A stretch of DNA of 64,000 bases from Miscanthus floridulus (GCF_019320115.1 NC_089587.1:82891603-82955602); one strand, 5' to 3'. Shown: positions 1-10,516, counted from the first letter of the stretch. A program made the numbers and translations. The notes: generated by a model not told the origin, from the sequence alone.

Positions 1-3000
1 AAAATCTATTTGGAATTTGACTTTGGTCATAAAAGCAAAGTTGTAGATCTTGAAAAATGGAACAACTTTACACCAACTTTTGAAACTGCTTTGAAATAGT
101 TCAAAATTTCATTTGAATGAAAAAGGATTTGAAAATAGTTTGAAAAATCTCATTTTTCCTTTAATGGGCCGCCGCCTCACTTTCGGCCTGGCCTGCCTCC
201 GCACCGTGCCCCTGCTCCCGCGCACCGCGCTCGTTCGCCGTGCACTCACCCGACCGCGACAGAGCGCGCACGCCGCGTGGCCACCATGTGTCGGCGAGCA
301 TGCCGCGCGGCAGCCCTGGCCTGCCTCGTGCCCCTCCTGTCGCGCCTTCACCTGCCCGACCACGCTGCGCTCCTCCTCACTCCTCCATTTTGCTCTCTCG
401 CCTCTACCAGCACCAGCAGCTGCTGCAGCGCTCGCCTCCGCCACTGCCCGCACCAGCAACTCACCGAAGTTAGTTGTTCCGGCTGCTCTAGTTCACGTGA
501 GCCATCTCCATCTTCCCTGAGCCTCGCCTCCTCCTCGTGCACCTCGTGCTCGCCTCGGTAAGCCATGAGAAGCTCCCCTTCCCCGGGAATCTCTCGCCGA
601 AGTCGTGGCCAAGCTCGCCGGAGTGCTCCGCTCCATGGACCTTGCCCCTCCGTCCTCCTTCTCACTCTCCCTTTGCGCGCACAAGCACCGCACGAGCTCG
701 GTGAAGCTCCCACACCACCTCTCACGCCCGTTCTCAACCAGAGATGGCCGGCCGACGGTGAGCCACACCATCACGCCGCAATGGCCGCCGACTAGCTCAC
801 TCTCGAGCTCCTCCGACCCTGCGGCTTGCACTACCGTGTCCGCCTTGGTAAGGTGGTCATGTTGGTGGTGACCTCATCGCCGGCCACCTCGCCGACGGCG
901 AGCTCACGTCGGTCAGCGCAGCCTCCTCTGCCTCAGGGGCTGGCAGGTGGGGCCGACCGACCCGCGGGGGCCACTGTCAGCCATAGGGGTGCACGCCTGG
1001 GTAGAAAGCCGGGTGGATCTAGCAGTTTTGGAACGGGGATTTTCAGAAAGAATTTAAGAAATGATTTTTAGATTTTTATTTAAATGCTTTGGGAATTTAT
1101 AACTTGCTCAAAATGGCTCCAAATTTGTTGAAACAAATTTTGTTGTGTTCCTTGTCAACATATCTACATGATAAAAATATTGCATGTCATTTTTTAGATA
1201 CTTTAATGTAGAGCTTTATTTAATTCTTGATATTGCTGATATCTTGTAAAATGTGTAGTAAAACCTATATGTATCAGAAAAATATGATTCTAAGTTTGTT
1301 ACTCTTCTTGTGTAATGTACTTCCTAGGAAAAATATATGCCATGCATGTCCTATAGAAAAATTATGAGGTGTAGTTCAAGTGCCTTTAATGGCTGATTTT
1401 TGTTATTTTTGCTAAAGAGCAAAATTTGTATAAAACATGTATGTGATAATTTTTGTGCAGTGATTATTTACTGTGTAGAACATAGGAAAAATATTACATC
1501 TATTGTTTGACACTTTTCATAATACAAAGTATTTTCATGCTCATAATTAAGTCTAAGCTTGTCATTTTTGTGTAGGCTATTCCACTTATCCAAATGCCAT
1601 AAAAAATTGATGGTAGACTACTTAGGGTAGTACTGTGCTATGGTAATTGTCTAAGATTTTTCTATGCTATAAAAATAGATGTTGCTATTCAAACCTATTA
1701 TTAATTAGGGTTTAATCAAATGTTGCTTTATGCATGATTAAGAAATTAGTGAAGCTTTGGTGTATCTTTGAAGCATTTAATGAGATGTGTTGACTTAGCA
1801 TATTAGTAGTAGAAGAGAATGCAGTAGATGACATGTGCTTGTAGTACATGTTCTTGGATGATGTTGACTACCTTGCATGCAAGCACATTCATTGTGTTCA
1901 TTTCATCCGATGCACCTTTTTGCATAAGCACTCATGCACCTGCATCATATAGGATCACAAACCGAGAGCCCGGTCGTCATACCCGAGGAGCCCGAGGAGC
2001 AGCTCGAGGTGCAGCCGCAAGAAGTGACCGAAGCAGACGAGGAGGATGTTGAGGAACTTCTGGAGTGCCCCGATCACTACCCGAGCTCCTTCGAGAGAGG
2101 CAAGCCCCGGAGCATTTTTCTCCCCAGTTTGCGATTATTAATTAATGCTTTATTTTAATTGATGCATTACGTTCAGGAGTTGTTTGCAACCGTTGCTGTA
2201 TTATACCTTGTCTACCTTTGTTATACTATATCCTTGTTACCCTGGTATCCGCAGTCGAGTCAATGCTTAGCTGGCTTAGACCGGTAGAAGTCGAGTGATT
2301 TCCTGTCACCTGTGAGCTATAGGTGGTTACCTGGATCTGCTTGGATAACTATATAGTCATGGTATAACTAAGTGTTAATTTGAAGTTGAGACCGGATGGA
2401 GACTAATAGAGTTTTAGACTGTAGTGCTTTCCATCTGTGTTGATTAAGGACCGACCGTTGTTGGGCCTCAGGTCATGTTGAACGCATGCGTTACATTTAG
2501 CTAGCCGAATAAAGTACCTTTCGACCATGAAGCTAGGAGATTATTCGGGCCGAGTAGATTGCCCGCAGCGCACTGTACCGGAGCAGGTGTGGTAGGACTT
2601 GGGGGCACGATGATAAGACCGAAAGGCAGTCGGTAGGCCCCCGGGTACATGTGGTTCCTGGCAAACTCGAGATTTTTGCTGGATAGTTGATTCGGTGACC
2701 GATACCTCACTTTAGCGGGTGAGTGAGGTTTATGTAAGGAATAAATTACCAGCTAATTAATAATCGATTCGAATCGCCATTGTTCACTGGATAGTGAACA
2801 CTTGACTTGAGTTACTTCATCGTAGTAATGTTAATGGAACACTTGGACAGTTATAATGAATATGACATTATGGAAGTTGTTAATGATCATTGGTTATCAT
2901 TATTTGCTTAATCACATGCTTGCTCTAGTATATGTGCAAATGTAGTCGACAGGTTAATAATAATTAACTTGACAATAATGCTTTTGAAAAGGTTCTTGAA

Positions 3001-3575
3001 ATACTAAAAATGCCTCTTTTTTGTAAATGAGTCAGCTACCCTACTATAAAGCCCTTCATAATTCTTGGTGTCACTTTATTTTTGGTTATGTCGGATAAGT
3101 CTAGCTGAGTACCTTCTCGTACTCAGGGTTTTATTCCCACTTGTTGCAGATGGACAGATGTATTATGGCTACTGTATCAACTGTCTTTATCCTACGATGG
3201 GTAATGCTTAGGACCATGGGCATGGTCATTCCTTACGTCTCGTCTAATGCTTTTGTTGGAAATGATCATTAGCTGGCACTATATTTGAACTCCGTGTGAG
3301 TGTGTGTGGTTTTGAACAAATGGCTTCCGCTACTTTTATTTGAACTCATTTGTAATAACTATGTTTAAACTCTGATGTACCTGTGATGCGCACTTTTATG
3401 TAATATGTGATAGTGACCGCTAAACTTATTACGATCTTGGCTGTTATGTGAGTTGGTTTGAAATCCTTCGTGATTTCACGGACTACTGGGTTATACGGGC
3501 TTAAGTTTGCTAAATTGTCTGCTCTGACGGGTGATTTTCTTACTTAATTTCGTATAATTGGTCGGTTTTGTTACA
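1..3575 (+). repeat. Long LTR (copy 1), left end outside window
   Basis: This is the right-hand part of a very long LTR, recognised by comparison with two fuller copies at 24590-29356 and 46793-50353. The shared order is an AT-rich start with 'cataaaagcaaagttgtaga', a GC-rich block (about 170-1015), an AT-rich stretch, a short acidic reading frame (about 1952-2107), an R/U5-like segment with the GAGTAC/GTACTC hairpin near 3111 followed by a TTGTTGCAG motif, and an end in TTACA at 3571-3575. There is no gag or pol, so it is a solo LTR or one LTR of an element to the left. Long LTRs of this size are known from the Del/Tekay group of Ty3/gypsy elements in grasses; that family name is an inference. 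Open frames in the GC-rich block look like chance. Confidence 0.7.
1952..2107 (+). other. Short acidic reading frame inside long LTR copy 1
   Basis: This frame encodes a Glu/Asp-rich stretch and ends in a CPDHYPSSFERGKP-like motif. A related frame ending CPDHQPSSFLKGKP is found at the same place in copy 2 (27719-27868), and a diverged acidic version ending NEGKP in copy 3 (48841-48972). Each is preceded by an AG that could be a splice acceptor. It may be a small exon carried by the LTR or a fossil gag leader; no function is recognised. Confidence 0.45.
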
Positions 3576-3759
3576 GGGCCGTTAAGGATAACCGGCATCA
3601 ACAACATAGTATTTATCTAAACATGATGAAAACAATCTAAGTTAATATTTTGTATCATACGAAAGAGAATAAACGATTAATTATTCATTCATATTACCTT
3701 AAGGGGGATGTGGGAAGAATTTTTCGTCCACATTGATTGCATTGTATAGCACACTTGTG

Positions 3760-4203
3760 TCATGCATAGATCCCGCTTGACCGACCCATGGATACATATG
3801 TGAACCGCATGTCAAAATCACAAACTGCTAAGATATTTTGGGTGGGTATCCCTATTTTTCTAATATACTTCACTTGTTCATCGGGGTGAAGAGAAACTTG
3901 AATATGCGTACCATCTAGAGCACCAATGCAATCCTTAAAATGTGGATATGCTCGTCTATCATCTCTAATCCTCCTATGAACCGTAGGAAAATTAGGGTCC
4001 TTAGGTCTAATAAAATCCTTTGCCATGGCCATCAAAGAGTTAAGGACCTCATCAAATTTCCTAGACCATGTCTCACCCGAATGCTTGAACCGATTTTGAA
4101 CTTTTTGACTCGACTCATTTACAGCACATGTAAATAAAAATATGGCAAGGCTCTCATAGGTAGACATATGATAGGAAGCTTTTAGCCCGTACCTTTCCAC
4201 CAA
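3760..4203 (-). pseudogene. Harbinger-type DDE transposase fragment (HARBI1-like)
   Basis: The 147-residue frame matches the central part of the DDE_Tnp_4 nuclease of PIF/Harbinger elements. The diagnostic CIGALDGTHI motif carries the first catalytic Asp, and QNILAVCDFDMRFTYV lies around the second. After about 3795 the frame runs into an unrelated tail and stops. A one-base shift would give the family's GS-HDT-VL region, so a frameshift is the likely lesion. N-terminal helices and the final catalytic Glu are absent from this frame. Full proteins of this family are about 350-450 residues. In life the enzyme cuts and moves its own element in the nucleus; this copy cannot. Confidence 0.85.
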
Positions 4204-4354
4204 TAAACCATGGAGGTCCTCGAATGTTTTTTAGTTGCTGCTTAGACAACATTATTCCGGTGGAATGAAAAAACCTATCAGACACCTCGGTAAAGCCTAC
4301 ATTGTTCAAATGAGTGTTTGGCCGATTCCCTTTTCTAACTTGTTCGGCGAACAA
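4154..4354 (-). pseudogene. Myb/SANT-like ORF1 fragment of the Harbinger element
   Basis: The frame holds a piece with the pattern NRPNTHLNNVGF..V.DRFF..TG..LSKQQLKN. This matches the Myb/SANT-like (Myb_DNA-bind_3) domain found in Harbinger ORF1 and in plant L10-interacting MYB-domain proteins. Such proteins bind the element ends and help the transposase enter the nucleus. Only about 35 residues of the domain are readable. The piece lies just upstream of and overlapping the transposase fragment on the same strand, the usual neighbour arrangement, but the two are now nearly fused by deletion. Confidence 0.6.
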
Positions 4355-5361
4355 GTTACAAACAAGCGATGTATAACCATCAACCCAGTCTATAGCATCA
4401 CCCTGACATTAATTTCCCACAATTCTTTCATCACCCAAATCAAGATTTCCCCACAACGGTATTATTGCTACAAAAAAATTAGAAGAGAAATGTATACCTC
4501 ATCATCTCTTTTCCTCTTGTTGGTCGACGGAGGACGTGTCCTCGCTTGCTGCTGCGACGAAGAACCACCAGTGGCCATGGCAGCCTGCTGGCCGGCTGGG
4601 TCGAACTGGTGGACGGAGACCATGGCGGGCTAGTGGTCGGTTGCGGCAGCCTGGGAGGCGGCCATGGCAGGCTGGAGGCTAGCCGTGGCAGCCTATGCGT
4701 CGGCCATGCCGGGCTCGACGCCTGCCGTGACTCCCTGTGCGCCGTCCGGGCTAAGAACGGCCGTGGCTGCCTAAGGGGGCGTGCCACTGACGGCGACTCC
4801 AGGCCCACCCGAAGGGGGCCTGCTGCTGGCAGCGACGCCGGGAGGAGGAGCTCCGGTGGCCATGCTCCAAAGCTGACGAGACGGCCCAACCCTAGGAGCG
4901 GCCTTCCCCATGGATGCGGAAGAAGGGGGTGCAGGAGGTCGAGGAGGACCGGATCTACCGGATCCGGCCATGGGGAGCTCACCGGAGGGGAGGGATGGAG
5001 GGAGAGGATGGGCGGGAGGAGAAGGGGCGCGGTCGGGGGTGGGAAGAAAAAGAATCGAACCGGTACGTAGGAAGGGGGTGTGTAACTGGTGGCAAGATGA
5101 GTAATTTCCACCCAAATTCACGAGGAGGCACGAAACGTCTATTCGTGGAGCACCTCTTGAGAAGATCCACTAAAATAGTGAATCCAGCCCACAGATCTAT
5201 CATTTTGGTGAATCTGAATTTGGTGAATCTAGATTGTTTGGGAAATATTTTGGTGGATCCAAGTTAATGAATCCAAATCTGGTGAATCTGAATCCCTGCC
5301 AAACAGGCCCTATATGTGGTGAATGGTGTCATCCAACCATCCTAGTAGGTCTCTTTTGATT

Positions 5362-5633
5362 AAGACACTGTTTGGTTTCCCTCTTCTAAACTTTAGTCAC
5401 CTAAAGCAGGAACTAAACTATAGTCACTGGGTGTTTGGTTTGGGTGATTAAAAGAAACTAAAAGAGGTCTTTTAGGCCATTTTAGTCAGGATGTTTGGTC
5501 TCAAAGTGACTAAAATGTGAGGTTTAATCCCTTTTAGCAACAATTTAGTGATTAGTTGGCTAAAGCCCATTTAATCCCATTTAGTCATAGTGTTTATCTT
5601 ACTACTTTAGGAGGGGCTAACCAAACATGTCTT
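5362..5633. mobile_element. MITE with AAGACA-TGTTTGGTT termini
   Basis: The termini are imperfect inverted repeats: AAGACACTGTTTGGTT on the left, and the reverse complement of AACCAAACATGTCTT on the right. The interior is built from CTTTAGTC/GACTAAA motifs in both orientations. This is a non-coding, foldback-like MITE, probably of hAT or Tourist type. It directly abuts the next MITE. Confidence 0.6.
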
Positions 5634-5635
5634 GA

Positions 5636-5749
5636 GGCCCTGTTCACTTGTTTTATAATTCGTATTTTTAGCCGAAACAGTGTTTTTCTCTCACAACAAA
5701 TCAGCCGGAACAATATTTCGGCTTGTTTTTTCGGCGAAGCGAATGGGGC
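5636..5749. mobile_element. Short MITE, GGCCCTGTTC family, copy 1
   Basis: This is a roughly 115-bp element with outward ends GGCCCTGTTCACTTG and GCGAATGGGGCT and a core containing 'tttttctctcacaacaaat'. Three further copies of the family lie at 6397-6509, 7205-7333 and 40484-40601. It is non-coding and palindromic overall, as expected of hAT-type MITEs common in grasses. Confidence 0.65.
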
Positions 5750-6345
5750 TTGTGCTTTCTATTTTTCTAGTATTGTTTTTTCAGCAGTTACTCTTTATAC
5801 GTAAAAACACCCGCCTGCAATTGTGGAGGGTCCTCGCCCAGTTTGATCCCATTTTGAGACCACCGGGTGTCGCACGGGGTTTTGTCACCGAACATGAGAT
5901 GTGAGCGTGTTTGTGCGTGTGAGTTTTTTTTTTAATAGATGTGTTCCAATTTTTCTCTCGTGGAGTCTTATCTGTATTTGAACGCGTGGTGCCTGTGGAT
6001 GTCTATTTGGATTCTTACCTGACAAACCAGTGCTCAAGGCAACTTTAAAGAAACGGTGTGAAATTTAAGTGAAATAGTAGAAAAGAATTAGGATGAGTTA
6101 TGTAGTATATGTTATGTTAAAAAATTCAGAGCAGTCCGACTCGAAACGCTTGAAGTTCATGGAGCGTAGAGTAGAGACTAGCTCGATAGCGCGCTTCGCT
6201 GCGCGGGCGACGGGGCAAATAGTGAAGGGACAGAGCGAACAGTGCGAAAACAATGCTATTTTTTAAACTATTTTGTTACTTAGTACGTAACTCGGGAGAA
6301 AAAAAGCCTTCTTTTTCCCCCATACACTGTAGGCACAGCGTCTAA
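5750..6345. other. Intergenic, no gene seen; contains first copy of a local repeat
   Basis: No supported coding region is visible. Positions about 6252-6345 carry a ~95-bp unit ('tttgttacttagtacgtaac' to 'gcgtctaatgtca') that recurs at about 7379-7473. The two copies sit on either side of the LINE and MITE insertions. Confidence 0.4.
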
Positions 6346-6396
6346 TGTCAACAGAAAATAATGACTCTTGGAGGTATAGTTGGGGAAATAACTTTC

Positions 6397-6509
6397 GTCT
6401 GTTCGCTTGGTTTATAAGCCGTCCTTTTTTAGCTAATGAATAATATTTTTCTCTCACAACAAATTAGTCAACGGTACCTCAATCATAGCTTATCAGGCAA
6501 GCGAACTGG
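6397..6509. mobile_element. Short MITE, GGCCCTGTTC family, copy 2
   Basis: The ends are 'ctgttcgcttgg' and 'caagcgaactgg', and the core shares 'tttttctctcacaacaaatt' with the other copies. It interrupts the LINE at 6346-7176 and is therefore the younger insertion. Confidence 0.6.
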
Positions 6510-6611
6510 ACATTTAGCTCCTCAAGTGCATACAGAGCTATTGCGGGGCATCACCAAGCTCATAATATCTACAAGTGGTTATGGAAATGCATATGCCAAC
6601 CTAAGCACAAA

Positions 6612-7046
6612 GTGTTCTTCTGGCTTTTACTCAAGGGCAGGCTAAGTACTAGGAATATTCTGAAAAGAAAGAATATGCACTTGGACTCATACAACTGTGT
6701 GTTGTGTTTACAGAACATTGAAGAGACCTGTCAGCATCTTTTTCTACAATATCCATTTGCAAAGCAATGCTGGAAACTGATACACATTGATATACCTCTG
6801 AATGAAACCTTTCCAGAGCTCTCAGATTATCTCAAAAATAGACTTCATTCACAATTCTTCTTAACAGCAGTTGTGCTCATTTGCTGGACAATCTGGACAG
6901 CCAGAAATGACCTGATCTTCAAGGGCATCCAACCATCACTAACGCATGCCAGAAGACTCTTTTCTTCAGAAATGCTCTTGCTTATGCATAGAGTTAAGCC
7001 AAGTCTTGCTAATCAGTTTGATCAATGGATACAAACAATGGTGTAA
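6612..7046 (+). pseudogene. LINE ORF2 C-terminus, zinc-binding reverse-transcriptase domain (zf-RVT)
   Basis: The 144-residue frame begins inside the LINE at KVFFWLLLKGRLSTRNILKRK. It continues with CVLC..NIEETCQHLFLQYPFAKQCW and an ICWTIWTARNDLIF motif, the standard layout of the zf-RVT domain at the end of plant L1 ORF2 (cysteine pair, His, Cys, then W-TIW-RND). The reverse transcriptase and endonuclease parts are absent through 5' truncation, normal for LINE copies. The methionine at 6612 is not a real start. Dead copy. Confidence 0.85.
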
Positions 7047-7204
7047 CTCATAGTTTAGATCTGATTTTTTTTTGTTTCCTTCTTTGTTTCTTGAAGCTGC
7101 CACTGTAAACTTCTATTTTTCTTTGTTTAATATATCTTATCTGTAGGGGGTCTGGCCCCTCCAGTTCCTCAAAAAAGAATGTCAAACTAATTTGTTATTA
7201 CTTT

Positions 7205-7333
7205 GGCCATGTTCGCTTCTCTTATAATTCGTCTTTTCAGCTTGTTTTTTTCAGCTGGTACAGAGTTTTTCTCTCACAATAAATTAGCCGGAATAGTATT
7301 TTGGTTTGTTTTTTCAGCGAAGCGAACGGGGCC
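7205..7333. mobile_element. Short MITE, GGCCCTGTTC family, copy 3
   Basis: The ends GGCCATGTTCGC and GCGAACGGGGCC form a clear inverted repeat. The core shares 'tttttctctcacaataaatt' with the family. It is inserted in the sequence 'ttgttattactt', whose uninterrupted relative is visible at about 7474-7492. Confidence 0.7.
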
Positions 7334-7921
7334 TTAGTAGGTAACCTGGAGAAAAAAAATGTGGAGGGATAACTTTATGCCATTTTTTAAACTAATTTGT
7401 TACTTAGTACGTAACTCTGGAGAAAAAAGCCTTATTTTTTTTATACACTGTAGGCAGCGTCTAATGTCAAACTAATTTGTTACTACTTAGTAGGTAACCT
7501 GGAGAAAAAAAATGCTGGAGCACAAAAAAAAAAAGAAGAAAAGTGAACGCTACAGTGCAAATAACGCCTGATGCACTGAGAGAGCAGCATTTTATTCCTT
7601 GTTGAGGGATAACTTTATTTCGAATGCCTACCAAAAAAGAACATATCAAATCGAACCTCTTATACAGCTTGGCAGATTTTGGGCCCATGTACGTGCCATC
7701 AGATTGCTCGAGTTCTCTTCCAATACGAAATCAATATTCAATAGTTTGACGAATATTGAGGTTATGACACATATGTATTATAGTGAACCTAGGTAGTTTG
7801 TTTCCGAGAGAAGTAGAACTACAGATAATATCAAATTATAATAGAGCATGGTTTCATAATTCTGTATCACGCTCATGCACGAAATCTTGAAAGTATATCC
7901 ATGCACTTCACATGGGACCAT
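7334..7921. other. Intergenic with local direct repeats, no gene seen
   Basis: The stretch repeats 'agtaggtaacctggagaaaaaaaatg' (about 7336 and 7492) and the ~95-bp unit seen at 6252. The pattern suggests an older tandem duplication later opened by insertions. No coding region is supported. Confidence 0.4.
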
Positions 7922-10410
7922 GCTAGCGCCCAGACGTCTGGACGCACGTGCGTATCCGGACGCCCGCACACTCGCGTGTTGTTGCGCCTGCCCGCTATTC
8001 TTCGCACCCCACGCCTACTGCTACTTTTGGGTCCGCGCGTGCTGCTGCTGCGCCTGCCCACGTGCTTCACGCCCTGCGTATGCTACTGCTGCGCCTGCAT
8101 AGGAAAGCATGTGTGTGAGGCCCGTCCAGCTGCATGCAAGAGAAAGGGTGGAGCACAGCCCGCGTACCCGTGTTGATCCTGGCTGTACGCTCCACTGTGG
8201 GGGGCCGGCTGCATGCTCTACCGTAGGGGACCAAGCCTGCTGGTGCAGGGGCCTAGTTCTGTGTCCATTGGGTGCTGGCCCGCTCTGGCGCTCGGCATGC
8301 GCGCATGCACTTTGACTAGGGAGTGCTCGACCATTTGGGCTCTGACCACCCGTTGCGTGCACGTCCGACTACTGGAGCTAACCTGCATGACAGAGGTAGG
8401 CAGCGCTAGATGGGTATGTGCAGCGCGTGCGTGCTCACGAGTCAGAGCGCGTGGGGAGCAGCACCTGCTGCAACATACCGAAACCGGGTGAAACAATTGA
8501 AACATACGTTTGCAACATATGTGTATAACCGCTGCAACATATACAATATCCAACTAAAACACTTGCAACATACATCTGAAACAACACGAGGAACGGGAGC
8601 ACACGACAAAGCCACTAAAACACTCGGCAAACCCTTTGCCGAGTGTAACACTCGACAAAGGGCACACGACAAAAATTCTATCGGCAAACTAACTTTGCCG
8701 AGTGTTTTTTGTCGTGCACTCGGTAAAGACTTTGTTGAGTGCCCAAAAAACACTCGGCAAACAATTTTTCAGAAAAAATAAAAAACCAAGCCAAGCCGCC
8801 GTCTTCTCCTACCTCTCGCCGCGCCGCCACCACGCCGTGCCACCACCATGCCCCACCACGCCGCACCACCACCACGCCATGCGCCACCACGTCGTGTGCC
8901 ACCACGCCCAGGCCGCCACCACGCCGCACCACCACCACACCGCACCACCACCACGCCATGCGCCACCACGCCCTGGCTGTCGAATCTGTAGAGGGAGGGC
9001 CGGGAGGGGGGCGCGCCGGCAAGGGAGGAGGGAGGGAGGGGTGCGCGCCAGGAGGGGAAGGGGAGGGGGGCACACCTACGAGGGAGGAGGGAGGAGGGGA
9101 GGGAGGGAGGGGAGGGGCGCGCCGACGCCGGAAAGGGAGGAGGGGAGGGAGGGAGGGAGGGGCCGGCCGCGGTAGAAGAAGAAGGGGGAGGGGAAGGGCG
9201 CGCGCCGGGAATTAAATAAAATTTATTTCTTTGCGGAGTGTCCTAGATCTGGGCACTCGGCAATTTTTTTTATTTTTTTCTTCTCTTTTCCCAGAAAAAA
9301 GATTTTATTTCTTTGCCGAGTGTCCTAGATCTGGGCACTCGGCAAAGTTTTTTTTTCATTTTTTTCTTCTCCTTTTTTCCCAGAAAAAAAGATTTTATTT
9401 CTTTGCCGAGTGTCATAGATCTGGGCATTCGACAAAGTTTTTTTTTTCTTCTCCTTCTTTCCCAGAAAATAAGATTTTATTTCTTTGCCGAGTGTAAAAA
9501 AGAAAATACTCGGCAAACCCCCTCTTTTGCCGAGTGTTTTTTTTGACACTCGGCAAACCTCCTCTTTGCCGAGTGTTTTTTTTGCCGAGTGTTTTTAGCG
9601 CAGCACTAGGCAAAAAACTTGTTCACCGAGTGCCCGAGGGAATACACTCGGCAAACATAAAAACACTCGGCAAATTTGACATTTCCGATAGTGAAATAGG
9701 TGAAACATTTCACTTGCAACATACGTGTATAGCCAGTGGAACATATGCAGCATCCAGGTAAAAACATGCAACATCTAGATGAAACAGCTGAAACATTTGT
9801 AAAACTCGCAGCATACGTGTATAGCCAGTGAAACATATGCAACATCTAGATGAAACACTTGCAACAAACGTTTGAAACAGCTGAAACATTTGAAACATAC
9901 ACTTGCAACACACGTGTATAGCCATTGCAACATATGCAACACTAGATCTACTTTTGCAACATCCAGATGAATCATATGCAACATACATCTAAAACGCATG
10001 AAATGTACGGTTACAACACATGTCATCTACTTGCTGCCGTCCAATAAAGGTTGACGCAGGCGCGAGTGGTGCACAACGCGAGGCACAGGCAGCGCGCTGC
10101 GCGACGAGCGGACGGTGTGAGACACGGGCGGGTGTGCGCAGCTAAAGGCGTGAGACGGGCGGGTGTGCGCGGCATGAGGCGCGGGGCGCATGTGGCACAG
10201 TGCGGGTCAGGTGCGACCGTGCGAGGCATGAGGTGCAGGGGCATAGGGCGCGAGGCGGGAGGTGCAGGACACACGGCGCGAGGCGTGGGGCGCACGCGGC
10301 GTTAGGCGGGTCCGGTGCGATCGTGGGAGGCACGAGGTGCAGGGGCGCACGGCGCAAGGCAGAAGGCGTGAGGCGGGTCCGTCCCGTCCGGACAAACGTC
10401 TTGATAGGAG
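7922..10410. mobile_element. Non-autonomous element with GCTAGCG-type ends and GCAACAT/GAAACA arrays (copy A)
   Basis: The left end reads 'tgctagcgcccagacgtctg' and the right end 'cgtccggacaaacgtc'. Inside are degenerate tandem runs of GCAACATAyGT and GAAACAnnTGAAACA (about 8480-8600 and 9693-10030), flanked by GC-rich low-complexity DNA. Related elements lie at 44370-45561 and 58850-59757. No transposase is encoded and the superfamily is not certain; a Mutator- or hAT-like derivative is possible. A CACTA remnant (8613-9693) splits the array. Confidence 0.5.
8613..9693. mobile_element. CACTA (En/Spm) non-autonomous remnant with CACTCGGCAAA subterminal repeats
   Basis: Dozens of CACTCGGCAAA / TTTGCCGAGTG motifs in both orientations lie in the terminal parts (8630-8760 and 9230-9675). 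The right end ...CGATAGTG matches the CACTA terminus typical of this family. The left end (CACTAAAACACTCGG) is atypical and no 3-bp target duplication fits, so it is probably truncated. The middle holds a CCACCACGCC-type run (8810-8970) and a G-rich GGGAGGGAGG run (8990-9190). At 9228-9490 about three ~83-bp direct repeats each contain 'cctagatctgggcactcgg' or a close variant. Open frames here are low-complexity artefacts. Confidence 0.7.
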
Positions 10411-10516
10411 CATTATCGCTTCACATAACGTTGGATCATAGAAAATATGGGTACTCCTTCTGCACATTACGCTTCGGCACATTACGTTCATGATGAGTAG
10501 ACGGTCTACGCTTGGA

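Larger units (their letters stand above)
3576..5310 (-). mobile_element. PIF/Harbinger DNA transposon remnant
   Basis: The segment carries, on the minus strand, pieces of both proteins of a plant PIF/Harbinger element: a Myb/SANT-like ORF1 piece (4154-4354) and a DDE nuclease piece (3760-4203). The right end, read inward on the minus strand, begins GGGCCTGTTTGG. It resembles the right end of the non-autonomous element at 17937-34839, including the shared 'gtggagcacctcttgag' followed by 'agatccac'. The left end is not visible because long LTR copy 1 abuts it at 3575. The block at about 4500-5110 is GC-rich filler whose long open frames do not resemble a protein I know. No clean TTA/TAA target duplication is seen at the right end. 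Confidence 0.75.
6346..7176 (+). mobile_element. 5'-truncated L1-type LINE with 8-bp target duplication
   Basis: The insert is flanked by AATGTCAA on both sides (left about 6338-6345, right just after 7176). Its 3' end has the grass L1 pattern: 'ctgtaaacttc', a T-rich stretch, a GGGGGTCTGGCCCC hairpin, then 'cctcaaaaaag' as a short A-rich tail. It encodes only the C-terminal part of ORF2. A GGCC..TTCGC-type MITE (6397-6509) sits inside it. Confidence 0.75.

Noticed and set aside
113..871. Several frames in the GC-rich block of the first LTR
   Set aside because: Low-complexity, mutually overlapping on both strands, and not conserved in the matching blocks of copies 2 and 3.
4479..5111. 210-codon Pro/Ser-rich minus-strand frame
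   Set aside because: Low complexity, with several competing open frames on both strands and no known domain; part of the Harbinger interior.
8702..9215. 150-160-codon His/Pro/Arg-rich frames
   Set aside because: Produced by CCACCACGCC and GGGAGGG low-complexity runs inside the CACTA remnant.
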